Source of the DNA: an uncultured Flavobacteriales bacterium
GTDB lineage: Bacteria; Bacteroidota; Bacteroidia; Flavobacteriales_E; Vicingaceae
Assembly: GCA_913059105.1 (NCBI GenBank)
Contig: CAJXRL010000049.1
Coordinates: 1-13,131, forward strand
Length of the DNA stretch: 13,131 bases
Reading direction: 5' to 3'
Below, one piece after another: positions 6,600-13,131 of the stretch; position 1 is the first letter of the stretch, and each line of letters starts with the position of its first letter. A model generated the notes under the pieces. The model did no database searches. It was not told the DNA's origin and saw only the letters and a list, made by a program, of their open reading frames with translations. The position numbers were made by a program, and so were the translations under genes.

Positions 6600-7382
6600 T
6601 TGAATTACTTTCAATCAAACTTAAAATACCTTCGTAAGTCAAAAGCCCTAACCCAGGGTGATTTGGCCAATAAAATCGATGTAAACCGACCAAAAATTGG
6701 GTCTTACGAAGAAGGAAGAGCAGAACCAAAATTCGAAACCCTTCAAAATATTTCTCACTTTTTTCAAGTGTCGATTGATGATTTGCTAGAGAAAGAGTTG
6801 AGTCAAACGAAAAAGGTCACACTTAAAAACATAGAGGGAAATAATTTAAGAGTACTTCCAATTGTTGTAGATGCCGAGAATAACGAACGTATTTCTTTAG
6901 TGCCAGCAAAAGCAGCGGCAGGTTATTTAAACGGCTATTCAGATCCTGAATTTGTAGAGCAATTACCCAACTTTAGTTTACCGGTGAAGGAACTCAGCCA
7001 AGGGAGTTATCGCGCCTTTGAAATTAAAGGAGATAGTATGTTGCCAATACCCTCCGGTAGTTATGTGCTAACGGAACACATAGAGAATTGGAATTGGGTG
7101 AAATCCGGAGAGTGTTACATAGTAGTTTCTAAAAACGATGGAGTGGTATATAAAAGGGTCACTAACAGAGTCGAAGAACAACAGTGTTTCGAATTACATT
7201 CTGACAATACAGAATATGACTCTTACCAAATCAATGTTGACGAAGTCGTCGAAGTGTGGAAAGCAAAAGGTTACCTAACCTTTGAATTGCCCGAAAAACA
7301 AGCCAATCAAACCTCTGTAGAGGAATTGAGCAGTATGATGGCGAGGTTACAAGGCGAAGTGGAGAAGTTAAAGAAGAATTAA
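6600..7382 (+). CDS. LexA-like XRE-S24 self-cleaving repressor
   Basis: This regulator of 260 aa has an N-terminal XRE/Cro-type helix-turn-helix (about 4-63: LTQGDLANKIDVNRPKIGSY) and a C-terminal S24/LexA peptidase domain (about 100-225). The catalytic dyad is S146 (GDSM) and K185 (YKRV). A107-G108 in VPAKAAAGYLNGY fits the LexA/UmuD Ala-Gly cleavage site. A short coiled coil (about 236-259) ends the protein. Such proteins repress damage genes until RecA filaments promote self-cleavage. This one lies downstream of a dinB/dnaE-type cassette, so it is the best local candidate for its control. The start is TTG; no ATG occurs in frame before residue 147, and a later start would delete the helix-turn-helix. 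Two dyads sit in the divergent promoter region. Whether RecA is the trigger, rather than a phage-type signal, is inferred. Confidence 0.88.
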   Translation: MNYFQSNLKYLRKSKALTQGDLANKIDVNRPKIGSYEEGRAEPKFETLQNISHFFQVSIDDLLEKELSQTKKVTLKNIEGNNLRVLPIVVDAENNERISLVPAKAAAGYLNGYSDPEFVEQLPNFSLPVKELSQGSYRAFEIKGDSMLPIPSGSYVLTEHIENWNWVKSGECYIVVSKNDGVVYKRVTNRVEEQQCFELHSDNTEYDSYQINVDEVVEVWKAKGYLTFELPEKQANQTSVEELSSMMARLQGEVEKLKKN

Positions 7383-7396
7383 AAATCCATGTATAC

Positions 7397-7421
7397 AGAG
7401 GAAGCAGGTCCTTTCGTTTTA
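7397..7421 (+). terminator. Weak terminator-like hairpin after repressor gene
   Basis: AGAGGA (7397-7402) pairs with TCCTTT (7409-7414), including one G-T wobble, around a 6-base loop, followed by a broken T run (CGTTTTA). The stem is only 6 bp, so this is a possible rather than likely intrinsic terminator, 14 bases past the stop codon. Confidence 0.22.
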
Positions 7422-7618
7422 TCGTAACAAGTCTTTGGTCAAGTAATATTATTTAAACTGCTCTGATACCTGTTTGAAAGGAAGTGTTCAGAACGAGTGG
7501 TTTTATGTCTAACATTACTTTAATATATATAACTGTAATTCATGTATTTATGCAGCAAATGCTGCTTTACGCAACTTTATATCCTAGACGTTTCGACTAA
7601 TTAAACAGAACGAAAGTA

Positions 7619-7626
7619 TATATTTG
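7619..7626 (+). promoter_or_regulatory. TAnnTTTG -7 box for the membrane-protein gene
   Basis: TATATTTG matches the Bacteroidota -7 consensus exactly and would give a leader of about 70 bases before the TTG at 7700. No good -33 TTTG is visible upstream (the nearest is TTTCG at 7591-7595). Confidence 0.35.
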
Positions 7627-7638
7627 ATTATTAATAGG

Positions 7639-7662
7639 TTTTTGAATCTTTAAATTCAAAAA
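7639..7662. repeat. AT-rich inverted repeat in the leader
   Basis: TTTTTGAAT (7639-7647) and ATTCAAAAA (7654-7662) are perfect complements around the 6-base loop CTTTAA. It lies in the predicted leader of the membrane-protein gene. A bidirectional terminator or an mRNA structure are both possible; its low GC makes it weak. Confidence 0.35.
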
Positions 7663-7699
7663 AAAATTTAATAAAGAACGAGTTATTATTCTCAACTTC

Positions 7700-8698
7700 T
7701 TGGAAATAAAAAACAAAATAGATCTTCTGAATGTTTTCTTGATCCCAATGTGTGGTGTTCTGGCTTATTTCTTCCCATTAGAAGTGTTCATTTTAGCATT
7801 TGCTATTTTAGGGCCTTTACATTATCTCACAGAAATTAACTGGTTAAATACAAATAACTACTTCACCAAACATGGTAACAAAACTTGGTTGTTGATAGGT
7901 CTTGCGACTTCTGTTTTCATTATCGTTCCAAGGCTATATTTTGAATTTTTCGGAAGAAATAATACGGATCTAGTAACACAACTGTTTCTAAAATTAAGAT
8001 ATTGGTCGAATGGAGCCACCTTTATCTCCCTAACATTAGCATTTGGATTGCAATTGATAAAAAAAAGGCGGGACTGGTATATTTTAATTGCCCTTTCTTT
8101 ATTTGCCGCCTACTTTTTAAACCAATTCGAAACCTACACCGTAATTGTTGGCGTATTCATCCCAACCATTATACATGTTTACGTTTTCACCTTACTTTTT
8201 ATGTTGTACGGAGCCAGAAAAAATAAAAGTAATGCTGGTTACATCTCTGTTGCTCTTGCGATAACTATACCCATCCTATTTACTCTTGTGCATGTAGATA
8301 CAAGTAACTACCAGTTTGACGATTTTTTTAAGTCTGCTTTAACAGATAATCGACTTGACTCTATCCCGGTTTTTCTTTCAAAATTTTTAGGATTGTCAGA
8401 CGGAACAAGCTTTTTGTTTTATGAAGACTTAGAACTAAGGTTAATGATGTTTATTTCATTTATTTACCTCTATCATTACCTCAACTGGTTTTCGAAAACA
8501 ACCACTATTTTCTGGCACAAAAGCTTAACTTTAAAACGTTCTCTTTTTATTGCTGTTTTTTGGCTCTTTTTATTATTCCTGTTTTACCTTGATTTCAAAA
8601 TTGGATTCCTTGCTGCTCTTTTCTTAAGTTTTCTGCACGTAATTCTGGAATTCCCTTTGAATGTAATTAGCATCAAAAGCCTTTTTCAAAAACAGTAA
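7700..8698 (+). CDS. Polytopic membrane protein with conserved-looking His/Glu motifs
   Basis: This inner-membrane protein of 332 aa has about 9-10 predicted helices and only short loops. I do not recognise the family. Four histidines fall in or at the edges of helices: H41 in GPLHYLTE, H159 in PTIIHVYVF, H259 in YLYHYLNWFSK and H313 in FLHVILEFPLN. The first and last lie in HxxxE motifs (H41/E45 and H313/E317). This could be a metal or haem site, loosely recalling intramembrane His enzymes such as Brp/Blh carotenoid oxygenases, but no homology is claimed. The start is TTG at 7700; an ATG at residue 17 would cut into the first helix. The gene appears monocistronic, with an upstream TAnnTTTG box. 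The ORF is clearly coding; the function is open. Confidence 0.65.
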   Translation: MEIKNKIDLLNVFLIPMCGVLAYFFPLEVFILAFAILGPLHYLTEINWLNTNNYFTKHGNKTWLLIGLATSVFIIVPRLYFEFFGRNNTDLVTQLFLKLRYWSNGATFISLTLAFGLQLIKKRRDWYILIALSLFAAYFLNQFETYTVIVGVFIPTIIHVYVFTLLFMLYGARKNKSNAGYISVALAITIPILFTLVHVDTSNYQFDDFFKSALTDNRLDSIPVFLSKFLGLSDGTSFLFYEDLELRLMMFISFIYLYHYLNWFSKTTTIFWHKSLTLKRSLFIAVFWLFLLFLFYLDFKIGFLAALFLSFLHVILEFPLNVISIKSLFQKQ

Positions 8699-8701
8699 TT
8701 C

Positions 8702-8872
8702 TTAACCAATAGCAAAACACCCAGACCAAATGATCCTCTTTTCTAATTGTTCCTGAAGCTCGATTAATTTGTTGCCTTTATCTTCTTTGCCCAACACTTG
8801 AGAACGATAAGAGAGATTGTTGAACGCATAACCAAAACTGCCAAAGCGACAATCTATCCTCCAAAATTCTGA
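8702..8872 (-). pseudogene. Headless coding-like fragment
   Basis: The - strand is open for 57 codons ending in TAA, with a protein-like composition (RFGSFGYAFNNLSYRSQVLG, then KLIELQEQLEKRIIWSG, ending FAIG) including an amphipathic helix. An in-frame TAG lies just upstream and no ATG begins it, so it is probably the 3' remnant of a decayed gene rather than an intact gene. The family is not recognised. It fills most of the gap between the membrane-protein gene and the AraC gene. Chance is possible. Confidence 0.3.
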
Positions 8873-8885
8873 CTACTTTTACCCT

Positions 8886-9731
8886 ATGCGATTTGAATAC
8901 CAAAACACCCAAATGGGTTCCATTATTGGCCTAACCGATAACTATAGAGTCGACCGAGATCAGTTTTCAGTAAGAGATAATATAGTCAGCATGCTATGGA
9001 ATAGAAACGAAGAAGAGGTAAAATTGGTAATTGATAACGAACCATTTTTATTACAACCCAATCAAATCGTGACCATTACGTACTTGCAAAACATTGGATT
9101 TGACATGGGATGCCCTCCACTGCATGGCATCGTTTTCAATCGTGAATTTTACTGTATATTGGATCATGACGAAGAAGTTTCTTGCAACGGAATATTGTTT
9201 TTTGGTACACAAGATTTGCCAATTTTAACCTTATCCAACAAAGAGATCCCAAAGTTTGATGCCTTATTACAAGTGTTCATTGACGAGTTTGAAACGCCTG
9301 ATAAGATTCAGGGTGAAATGTTACAAATGATGTTGAAGCGCTTTATTATAAAGTGTGTGCGAATCGCTAAAGAACAATTAATTTCCCATAAACTGAACAA
9401 CAATCAAATTGACATCGTTCGAAAGTTTAATGTATTGGTGGACACCCATTATAAGGAAAAGCGCCAGGTGAAAGACTACGCGGACTTACTCTTTAGGTCA
9501 CCTAAAACACTGTCTAACTTATTTAGCATCTACAACCAGAAATCACCTCAGCAAATAATTCACAATAGACTCGCACTGGAAGCAAAGCGAATGTTAATGT
9601 ATACGGATAAAAGTGTTTCGGAGATAGGTTTTGACCTAGGCTACGAAGACCCAGCCTATTTCAGTCGTTTTTTTAAGAAGCATACCGGGAGGAGTCCGAA
9701 AGAATTTAAGATTGAATCAACAATTGCTTAA
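8886..9731 (+). CDS. AraC-family transcriptional regulator
   Basis: This transcription factor of 281 aa has the N-terminal half (about 20-100: VSMLWNRNEEEVKLVIDNEP and following) of a cupin-like sensing domain typical of AraC regulators. The C-terminal 90 residues form the double helix-turn-helix: YADLLFRSPKTLSNLF (198-213) for the first, and SVSEIGFDLGYEDPAYFSRF (243-262) with FKKHTGRSPKEFK (263-275) for the second, the family signature. Effector and targets are unknown; the neighbouring HAD gene and membrane-protein gene are candidates only by position. It starts at ATG 8886. Its last 26 bases overlap the end of the convergent HAD gene. Confidence 0.9.
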   Translation: MRFEYQNTQMGSIIGLTDNYRVDRDQFSVRDNIVSMLWNRNEEEVKLVIDNEPFLLQPNQIVTITYLQNIGFDMGCPPLHGIVFNREFYCILDHDEEVSCNGILFFGTQDLPILTLSNKEIPKFDALLQVFIDEFETPDKIQGEMLQMMLKRFIIKCVRIAKEQLISHKLNNNQIDIVRKFNVLVDTHYKEKRQVKDYADLLFRSPKTLSNLFSIYNQKSPQQIIHNRLALEAKRMLMYTDKSVSEIGFDLGYEDPAYFSRFFKKHTGRSPKEFKIESTIA

Positions 9732-10371
9732 GGCTAACATTTAGAAAATTATCAAAATGCTTTAAACACCCGTGTTCCTGTAATGTAGTTTTATTTTTCA
9801 ACCCAATTCCAACAAATTCCAATTCTAAATTATTAGCTGTTTTTAAATCCCAAAGGCCATCACCAATGGAAATAATACGTTCAAAATTTTTTGTTTGATA
9901 AACTTTCTTAGCTACTTCTATTGCCCCTTTAACAATACTTTCTCTTTTTTCAAGCCGATCCGATGCGACTAATAGTTGATGGTTGAAATCAACTCCTATT
10001 GATTTTAGTTTTTGAATGGCCGGCCTTCTTAACGACCCTGTTGCAAAACAGATCGCTACTGATGAATTATTTTGAGCCGCTCTAATAAATTGAGCCGCTC
10101 CGGCAACTTCAGAAATCTCTTTTTCCGCCATTTTATCGCTTAGTAATTTTTCAAACTGCACCTTAATTGGCTCTGCAAATGCTTGCCACAATTCTTTTTC
10201 ATAAATAGTTTTTGCGATATAAGAGTCGGTATGGTGAAGATATCCTCCAAAATTGGTGTCCATTTTCACAACTCCTAACTCTTTTAAACTATTAATAAAA
10301 GCCTTAATATGAATAGCTGCTGTTTCTGTCAGAGTATCGTCAATATCAAAAATGAGAAGTGTTTTGCCCAT
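9706..10371 (-). CDS. HAD-superfamily hydrolase (phosphatase-like)
   Basis: The product is 221 aa with all four HAD motifs: I, FDIDDTLTE with nucleophile D9 and acid/base D11; II, FATGS with T111; III, a lysine around K148 (SIVKGAI); IV, GDGLWD with D171 and D175 for Mg2+. A helical cap (about 18-85) between motifs I and II makes it a type C1 enzyme, as in phosphoglycolate phosphatases. The substrate cannot be predicted. I chose ATG at 10371 over the in-frame TTG one codon upstream. TAGCTTTG lies 4 bases before the ATG. The 3' end overlaps the AraC gene by 26 bases, tail to tail. Confidence 0.88.
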   Translation of the reverse strand: MGKTLLIFDIDDTLTETAAIHIKAFINSLKELGVVKMDTNFGGYLHHTDSYIAKTIYEKELWQAFAEPIKVQFEKLLSDKMAEKEISEVAGAAQFIRAAQNNSSVAICFATGSLRRPAIQKLKSIGVDFNHQLLVASDRLEKRESIVKGAIEVAKKVYQTKNFERIISIGDGLWDLKTANNLELEFVGIGLKNKTTLQEHGCLKHFDNFLNVSLKQLLIQS

Positions 10372-10375
10372 CAAT

Positions 10376-10383
10376 CAAAGCTA
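10376..10383 (-). promoter_or_regulatory. TAnnTTTG -7-like box before HAD gene
   Basis: Read on the - strand this is TAGCTTTG, an exact consensus match ending 4 bases before the ATG. It would imply a leaderless transcript, the same layout as at the WYL gene. No -33 element is evident. Confidence 0.25.
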
Positions 10384-10464
10384 AGAATTAGCAATAGCAT
10401 GGTGTGTTATTTTATTTTTCATTTGAATTAAATTGCTGAGAATTATTCCTCTCATTTTCACTTT

Positions 10465-10472
10465 TACCTTTG
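10465..10472 (+). promoter_or_regulatory. TAnnTTTG -7 box
   Basis: TACCTTTG is an exact match to the Bacteroidota -7 consensus, 35 bases before the small ORF at 10508 and 118 bases before the DUF2306-like gene. No -33 TTTG at standard spacing was found. Confidence 0.35.
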
Positions 10473-10507
10473 CAACTTATACTCTTCAAAAAACTATCTT
10501 CGCTATA

Positions 10508-10579
10508 ATGAATTGGAAAGTATTTCATCAGCCCTATCCGTTTAATACTTCGTTGAAGAAAATCACAAAAACACTTTAA
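10508..10579 (+). pseudogene. Possible N-terminal relic of a membrane LytTR-type regulator
   Basis: ATG opens a 23-residue frame, MNWKVFHQPYPFNTSLKKI plus four residues, ending in TAA. The QPYPFN...LKK pattern resembles the N-terminus of Bacteroidota membrane-anchored LytTR regulators, where a transmembrane helix should follow. Here the frame stops instead. It sits just after a good -7 box. It may be a promoter plus gene start left by a deletion, with the next gene now using that promoter, or simply a short leader ORF. The resemblance is from memory and rests on few residues. Confidence 0.25.
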
Positions 10580-10590
10580 CCCAATTATCA

Positions 10591-11271
10591 ATGAAAGAAT
10601 TTATCCAATATCTCTTATATTTTCACGCCTTTTCAGGTGGAATCGCCCTTTTAAGTGGTCTTTTAGCTATCGTTACTAAAAAGGGATCTAAAAACCATAT
10701 GCTGAGCGGAGAAATATACTTCTATGGAATGCTTTCTGTAATTGTAACAGGAATTTTTGTAGCTACTTACCGAGAAAATATTTTCTTACAAACCATTGCT
10801 GTTTTCAGTTTTTACATGGCATTTACCGGTAAAAGAGTCCTCCGAAATAAAAAAGAAATTATCACAACTCCTCTAGACTGGGGATTCAATGTAGTTTCTC
10901 TGCTGGTTGGTTTTTTCATGCTTTATTTGGTAATCGTGAATATTGGAAGAATTGGCTTTGCTGGGGCAATGCCTATGTTATTAATATTTGGAGCCTTACT
11001 TACTTGGATGGCTTTGCAAGATGCTAAAACAATGTGGCAAAAAAAGTGGGTAAAAAACGATTGGTTATATGTGCATATTAGTAGAATGGGAGGTTCATTC
11101 ATAGCTACCTCAACTGCATTCATTTTAACAAATATTCATTTTGATCCTGCATGGATTATGTGGTTAACACCAACGATAATAGGCACTCCACTAATGATCT
11201 CCGCCACAAGAAAATGGAAACAAAAACTAGGAGACAGTAAGAAAAAACTGCGTTCCGTCAAACCCAATTAA
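10591..11271 (+). CDS. DUF2306-like membrane protein
   Basis: This membrane protein of 226 aa has about seven hydrophobic helices. The N-terminal HAFSGGIALLSGLLAIVTKK followed by GSKNHMLSGEIYFYGM (32-47) fits the DUF2306-type pattern, with a His in the first helix (H12) and a second His before a G-x-x-Y segment (H36). The tail is highly basic. The biochemical role is unknown. The start is ATG 10591 with no clear Shine-Dalgarno site; its transcription may begin at the TACCTTTG box at 10465. The ridA-type gene follows 75 bases later on the same strand. Confidence 0.65.
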   Translation: MKEFIQYLLYFHAFSGGIALLSGLLAIVTKKGSKNHMLSGEIYFYGMLSVIVTGIFVATYRENIFLQTIAVFSFYMAFTGKRVLRNKKEIITTPLDWGFNVVSLLVGFFMLYLVIVNIGRIGFAGAMPMLLIFGALLTWMALQDAKTMWQKKWVKNDWLYVHISRMGGSFIATSTAFILTNIHFDPAWIMWLTPTIIGTPLMISATRKWKQKLGDSKKKLRSVKPN

Positions 11272-11346
11272 GTATAAACTTCCATCGCAGAACCAAAAAC
11301 CAAAAAATTATAAGGGCTGTTTCTTATTTTTACAAAAACGAAACAC

Positions 11347-11763
11347 ATGTCAAACGAAAAGTTCGATTCAAGTAGAGCCCCTGAACCTGTTGGAGCATAC
11401 CCTCATTCAAGAAAAGTAGGTAATTTGTTATTCCTTTCGGGAGTTGGCCCAAGAGAAAGAGGCACCAAAAAAATTCCTGGCGTGGAGTTAGATGAGAACG
11501 GAGACATTGCTTCATACGATATAGAAATACAATGCCGCTCGGTATTTAATAATGTGAAAACCATTGTAGAAGATTCTGGAGCTAAATGGGAAAACGTTGT
11601 GGACGTAACGGTTTTTTTAACCAACATGAAAGATGATTTTAAGACCTACAACAAGCTTTATGCTGAGTTTTTTAAAGACAATCAACCGTGTAGAACTACT
11701 TTAGAAATTAAGAGCTTACCAACTCCTATTGCGATAGAATTGAAGGTTATAGCTACGATGTAG
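11347..11763 (+). CDS. RidA-family deaminase, 2-aminomuconate deaminase-like
   Basis: The product is a 138-aa protein of the YjgF/YER057c/UK114 (RidA) fold, normally a trimer with active sites at the interfaces. EPVGAYPHSRKVGNLLFLSG (13-32) followed by VGPRERGTKKIPGVELD (33-49) is the form seen in 2-aminomuconate deaminases of the 2-aminomuconate/kynurenine route. The conserved active-site arginine is R116 in QPCRTTLEI, with E120 nearby. Other RidA proteins hydrolyse reactive enamine/imine intermediates, so general imine deamination is the alternative. No other tryptophan-degradation genes are in the window. The start is ATG 11347. The gene is convergent with the DUF4173 gene, 24 bases apart. 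Confidence 0.85.
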   Translation: MSNEKFDSSRAPEPVGAYPHSRKVGNLLFLSGVGPRERGTKKIPGVELDENGDIASYDIEIQCRSVFNNVKTIVEDSGAKWENVVDVTVFLTNMKDDFKTYNKLYAEFFKDNQPCRTTLEIKSLPTPIAIELKVIATM

Positions 11764-11787
11764 ATTATTCATTTAACGAAAAAAATC

Positions 11788-13082
11788 TTATTCTTTTAAA
11801 GTAGGCTTTGGGACCAAGGTTGTCGTTACCTTCATTTTTGCATCTGCTGCATTCCAAGAAGGCCATGACGTTTCATCTAAACGCTGTAAGTAGGTACTTG
11901 CCCGAAACTCCAACTGATTTTTAAAAGAGTCTATATCCGTATACCTTAACCAAACCTCTTTATTTGGTCGGTCCAGATGGGCTTGCATTTGAGCTTCAAC
12001 CACGTCAATATTTTTTAGAATTAGTGGTGCGACACTTTCGTCTAATTTCAAGTAATAATCCACATCAATTTCACCTGGATTCGAATGGGTTAGATTATAA
12101 TGTGCAGTTACTCTGTCCCAGTTTACAACAGTCATTGAAATTAATGTGAAAAAGATACACCAGCCATTTAAACGCAATAAAAAGGCTGTCGTTTTTAATC
12201 GATTCACCTTATAAATTAAACTCAATAGACCAAAAATGGTCATAAATAAAAAGGCTATAACTCCAATTCTTTTTCCCGCTAAGCCATGGTAATCTATGTA
12301 GTGAAAGTTTCGAATAAAAACTGAAATAGTAAGAATTACATTCTGAGCAATCCAAATATTACCTAACAGTTTGAGCCATTTGTTTTGCGAATAGAAGTTT
12401 AAGTTCCCTCTAAAAAAGTACAAAAATATGCCCATTGAAAGCAGGATGCTGAATATTAATAAATAGGTTCCTTCGTGAACAAATGACTTCAAGTTAAATT
12501 CTAATGGAACCTCAAAATTAAACCATATCCAGTTGATGTCTATTATATTGACCATAATCAACAACAAGTTCAATACGGTAAAAATTAGGATTCCCGTTTT
12601 GTACTCATTCTTAAAATCAGCAAATCGAATCAAATTTAGCTTCACCTGCTTTGCGAATTCAGGATTTCGTTTGCGCTGCAAATTGTCTTCATCAGAAACA
12701 AACTTAATGCGGGAATACGATTTAAAAAGGGCAACCGAAATGAAAGAAAAACCAAATAGAAGGAAGACAAATCGAACGAAACTAAAGTCTTTAAATAATT
12801 CTGCAATAGACTCTGAAATGGAAAGCGTTAACTCATCGAACTTAGGGTTTGCGTTTTTGTAAATGATAAAAAATAGAATGAATGCTAATAGAGGAATGAG
12901 TGCTAGCTTTAAAAACGATAAGGTCCTTGCCAATCTTTTATTGCCCCTTTGTCTTTCCTTAATGGCCTGAATCCAAACAAGCGGTGCTTGAATATAGTTA
13001 ATTACAAATCCTATTAATGCTTCAAATGAGGTTGTAATATGCTTGTGCTTTAATGTCGCCAAAGCCATAAACACACTAAGCA
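11788..13082 (-). CDS. DUF4153/DUF4173-like membrane protein, 5'-truncated
   Basis: About 430 residues are present on the - strand and the 5' end is lost at the contig edge. About seven transmembrane helices are visible, for example LALIPLLAFILFFIIY, FLLFGFSFISVALF and GVIAFLFMTIFGLLSLIYKV. The segment HGLAGKRIGVIAF followed by VVNWDRVTAHYNL and DVDYYLKL is the hallmark of this Bacteroidota family, followed by a soluble tail ending in PTLKE. The function is unknown. The apparent GTG at 13081-13083 uses a base of the adapter and is not a real start; the ATG at 13068 is probably internal, since the family usually has more helices ahead of this point. Confidence 0.8.
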
Positions 13083-13131
13083 CTGTCTCTTATACACATC
13101 TCCGAGCCCACGAGACAGGCAGAAATCTCGT
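13083..13131 (-). other. Nextera/Illumina adapter (artefact)
   Basis: Bases 13083-13101 are the reverse-complement Tn5 mosaic end CTGTCTCTTATACACATCT, followed by CCGAGCCCACGAGAC, the index AGGCAGAA, and ATCTCGT, the start of the P7 flow-cell sequence. It is the reverse complement of the first 43 bases, so both contig ends carry the same indexed adapter. It is not genomic and should be trimmed. Confidence 0.97.

Larger units (their letters stand above)
7383..7699. other. Intergenic region of 317 bases
   Basis: No convincing gene is present. It holds a weak terminator-like hairpin after the repressor gene (AGAGGA 7397-7402 with TCCTTT 7409-7414, then CGTTTTAT), a 31-codon frame from ATG 7505 to TAA 7600 with a hydrophobic product, a GCAGC-AAAT-GCTGC inverted repeat, an exact TAnnTTTG box at 7619-7626, and an AT-rich hairpin at 7639-7662. 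The small frame has no recognisable family. Confidence 0.5.

Noticed and set aside
6253..7382. DUF1883-like gene plus XRE gene as a toxin-antitoxin pair
   Set aside because: The genes are divergent rather than operonic, and the XRE protein carries a complete S24 self-cleavage domain, which fits a LexA-like repressor better.
7556..7569. GCAGC-AAAT-GCTGC as a terminator or recombination site
   Set aside because: The stem is only 5 bp with no T run, and a single copy gives no support for an attachment site.
7566..7571. TTTACG as another repressor operator downstream of the regulator
   Set aside because: Only a half-site is present with no symmetric partner; such hexamers recur by chance, including in coding sequence.
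8002..8226. A 74-codon frame on the + strand within the membrane-protein gene
   Set aside because: It is an out-of-frame shadow of a long, clearly membrane-protein-like frame.
12533..12862. A 109-codon open frame on the + strand inside the DUF4173-like gene
   Set aside because: It lies wholly antisense to transmembrane-coding sequence and has no recognisable domain.
1..13131. A 13-kb transposon with 43-bp perfect terminal inverted repeats ending in Tn5-type mosaic ends
   Set aside because: The repeats include Illumina index and P7 sequence, there is no transposase inside, and the layout is that of untrimmed library adapters.

Overview
This window looks like a fragment of a Bacteroidota chromosome, probably Flavobacteriales. 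The grounds are low GC, few Shine-Dalgarno sites, several TAnnTTTG -7-like promoter boxes, and family types common in that phylum (DUF5723 outer-membrane protein, DUF4173 membrane protein, XRE-S24 repressor). The species cannot be named. Bases 1-43 and 13083-13131 are Illumina/Nextera adapter with an i7 index, not genome. They form a perfect 43-bp inverted terminal repeat that could be mistaken for transposon ends. Genuine sequence is about 44-13082.

Region 1 (44-4725) is a DNA-damage mutagenesis cassette on the + strand. It holds an active-looking Y-family polymerase (dinB type), a second DnaE-type polymerase whose PHP metal site is eroded and which stops right after its OB fold (ImuC/DnaE2-like), and a 93-aa protein that is essentially a lone WYL domain. 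WYL domains bind single-stranded DNA in the damage regulators PafBC and DriD, so a free-standing WYL protein made with a translesion replicase is the most interesting feature here. No imuA is visible.

Region 2 (4762-6096) is a DUF5723 outer-membrane barrel gene lying between the cassette and its likely regulator. Region 3 (6253-7382) is a divergent pair: a small DUF1883-like gene on the - strand and, on the + strand, a LexA-like XRE-S24 repressor with an Ala-Gly cleavage dyad and Ser/Lys catalytic pair. Their 83-bp shared control region contains two dyad-symmetric candidate operators, each next to one predicted promoter. The simplest model is that DNA damage triggers self-cleavage of the repressor, derepressing itself, the DUF1883 gene and the polymerase cassette. 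That it acts on the cassette is inferred.

Region 4 (7383-13082) appears to be ordinary accessory or housekeeping content. It includes a polytopic membrane protein with intramembrane His/Glu motifs, an AraC-family regulator overlapping tail-to-tail with a HAD phosphatase, a DUF2306-like membrane protein, a RidA-family protein closely resembling 2-aminomuconate deaminase, and a 5'-truncated DUF4173 membrane protein. Two short coding-like fragments (8702-8872 on the - strand; 10508-10579 on the + strand) may be relics of lost genes. No tRNA, rRNA, CRISPR array or insertion sequence was seen.
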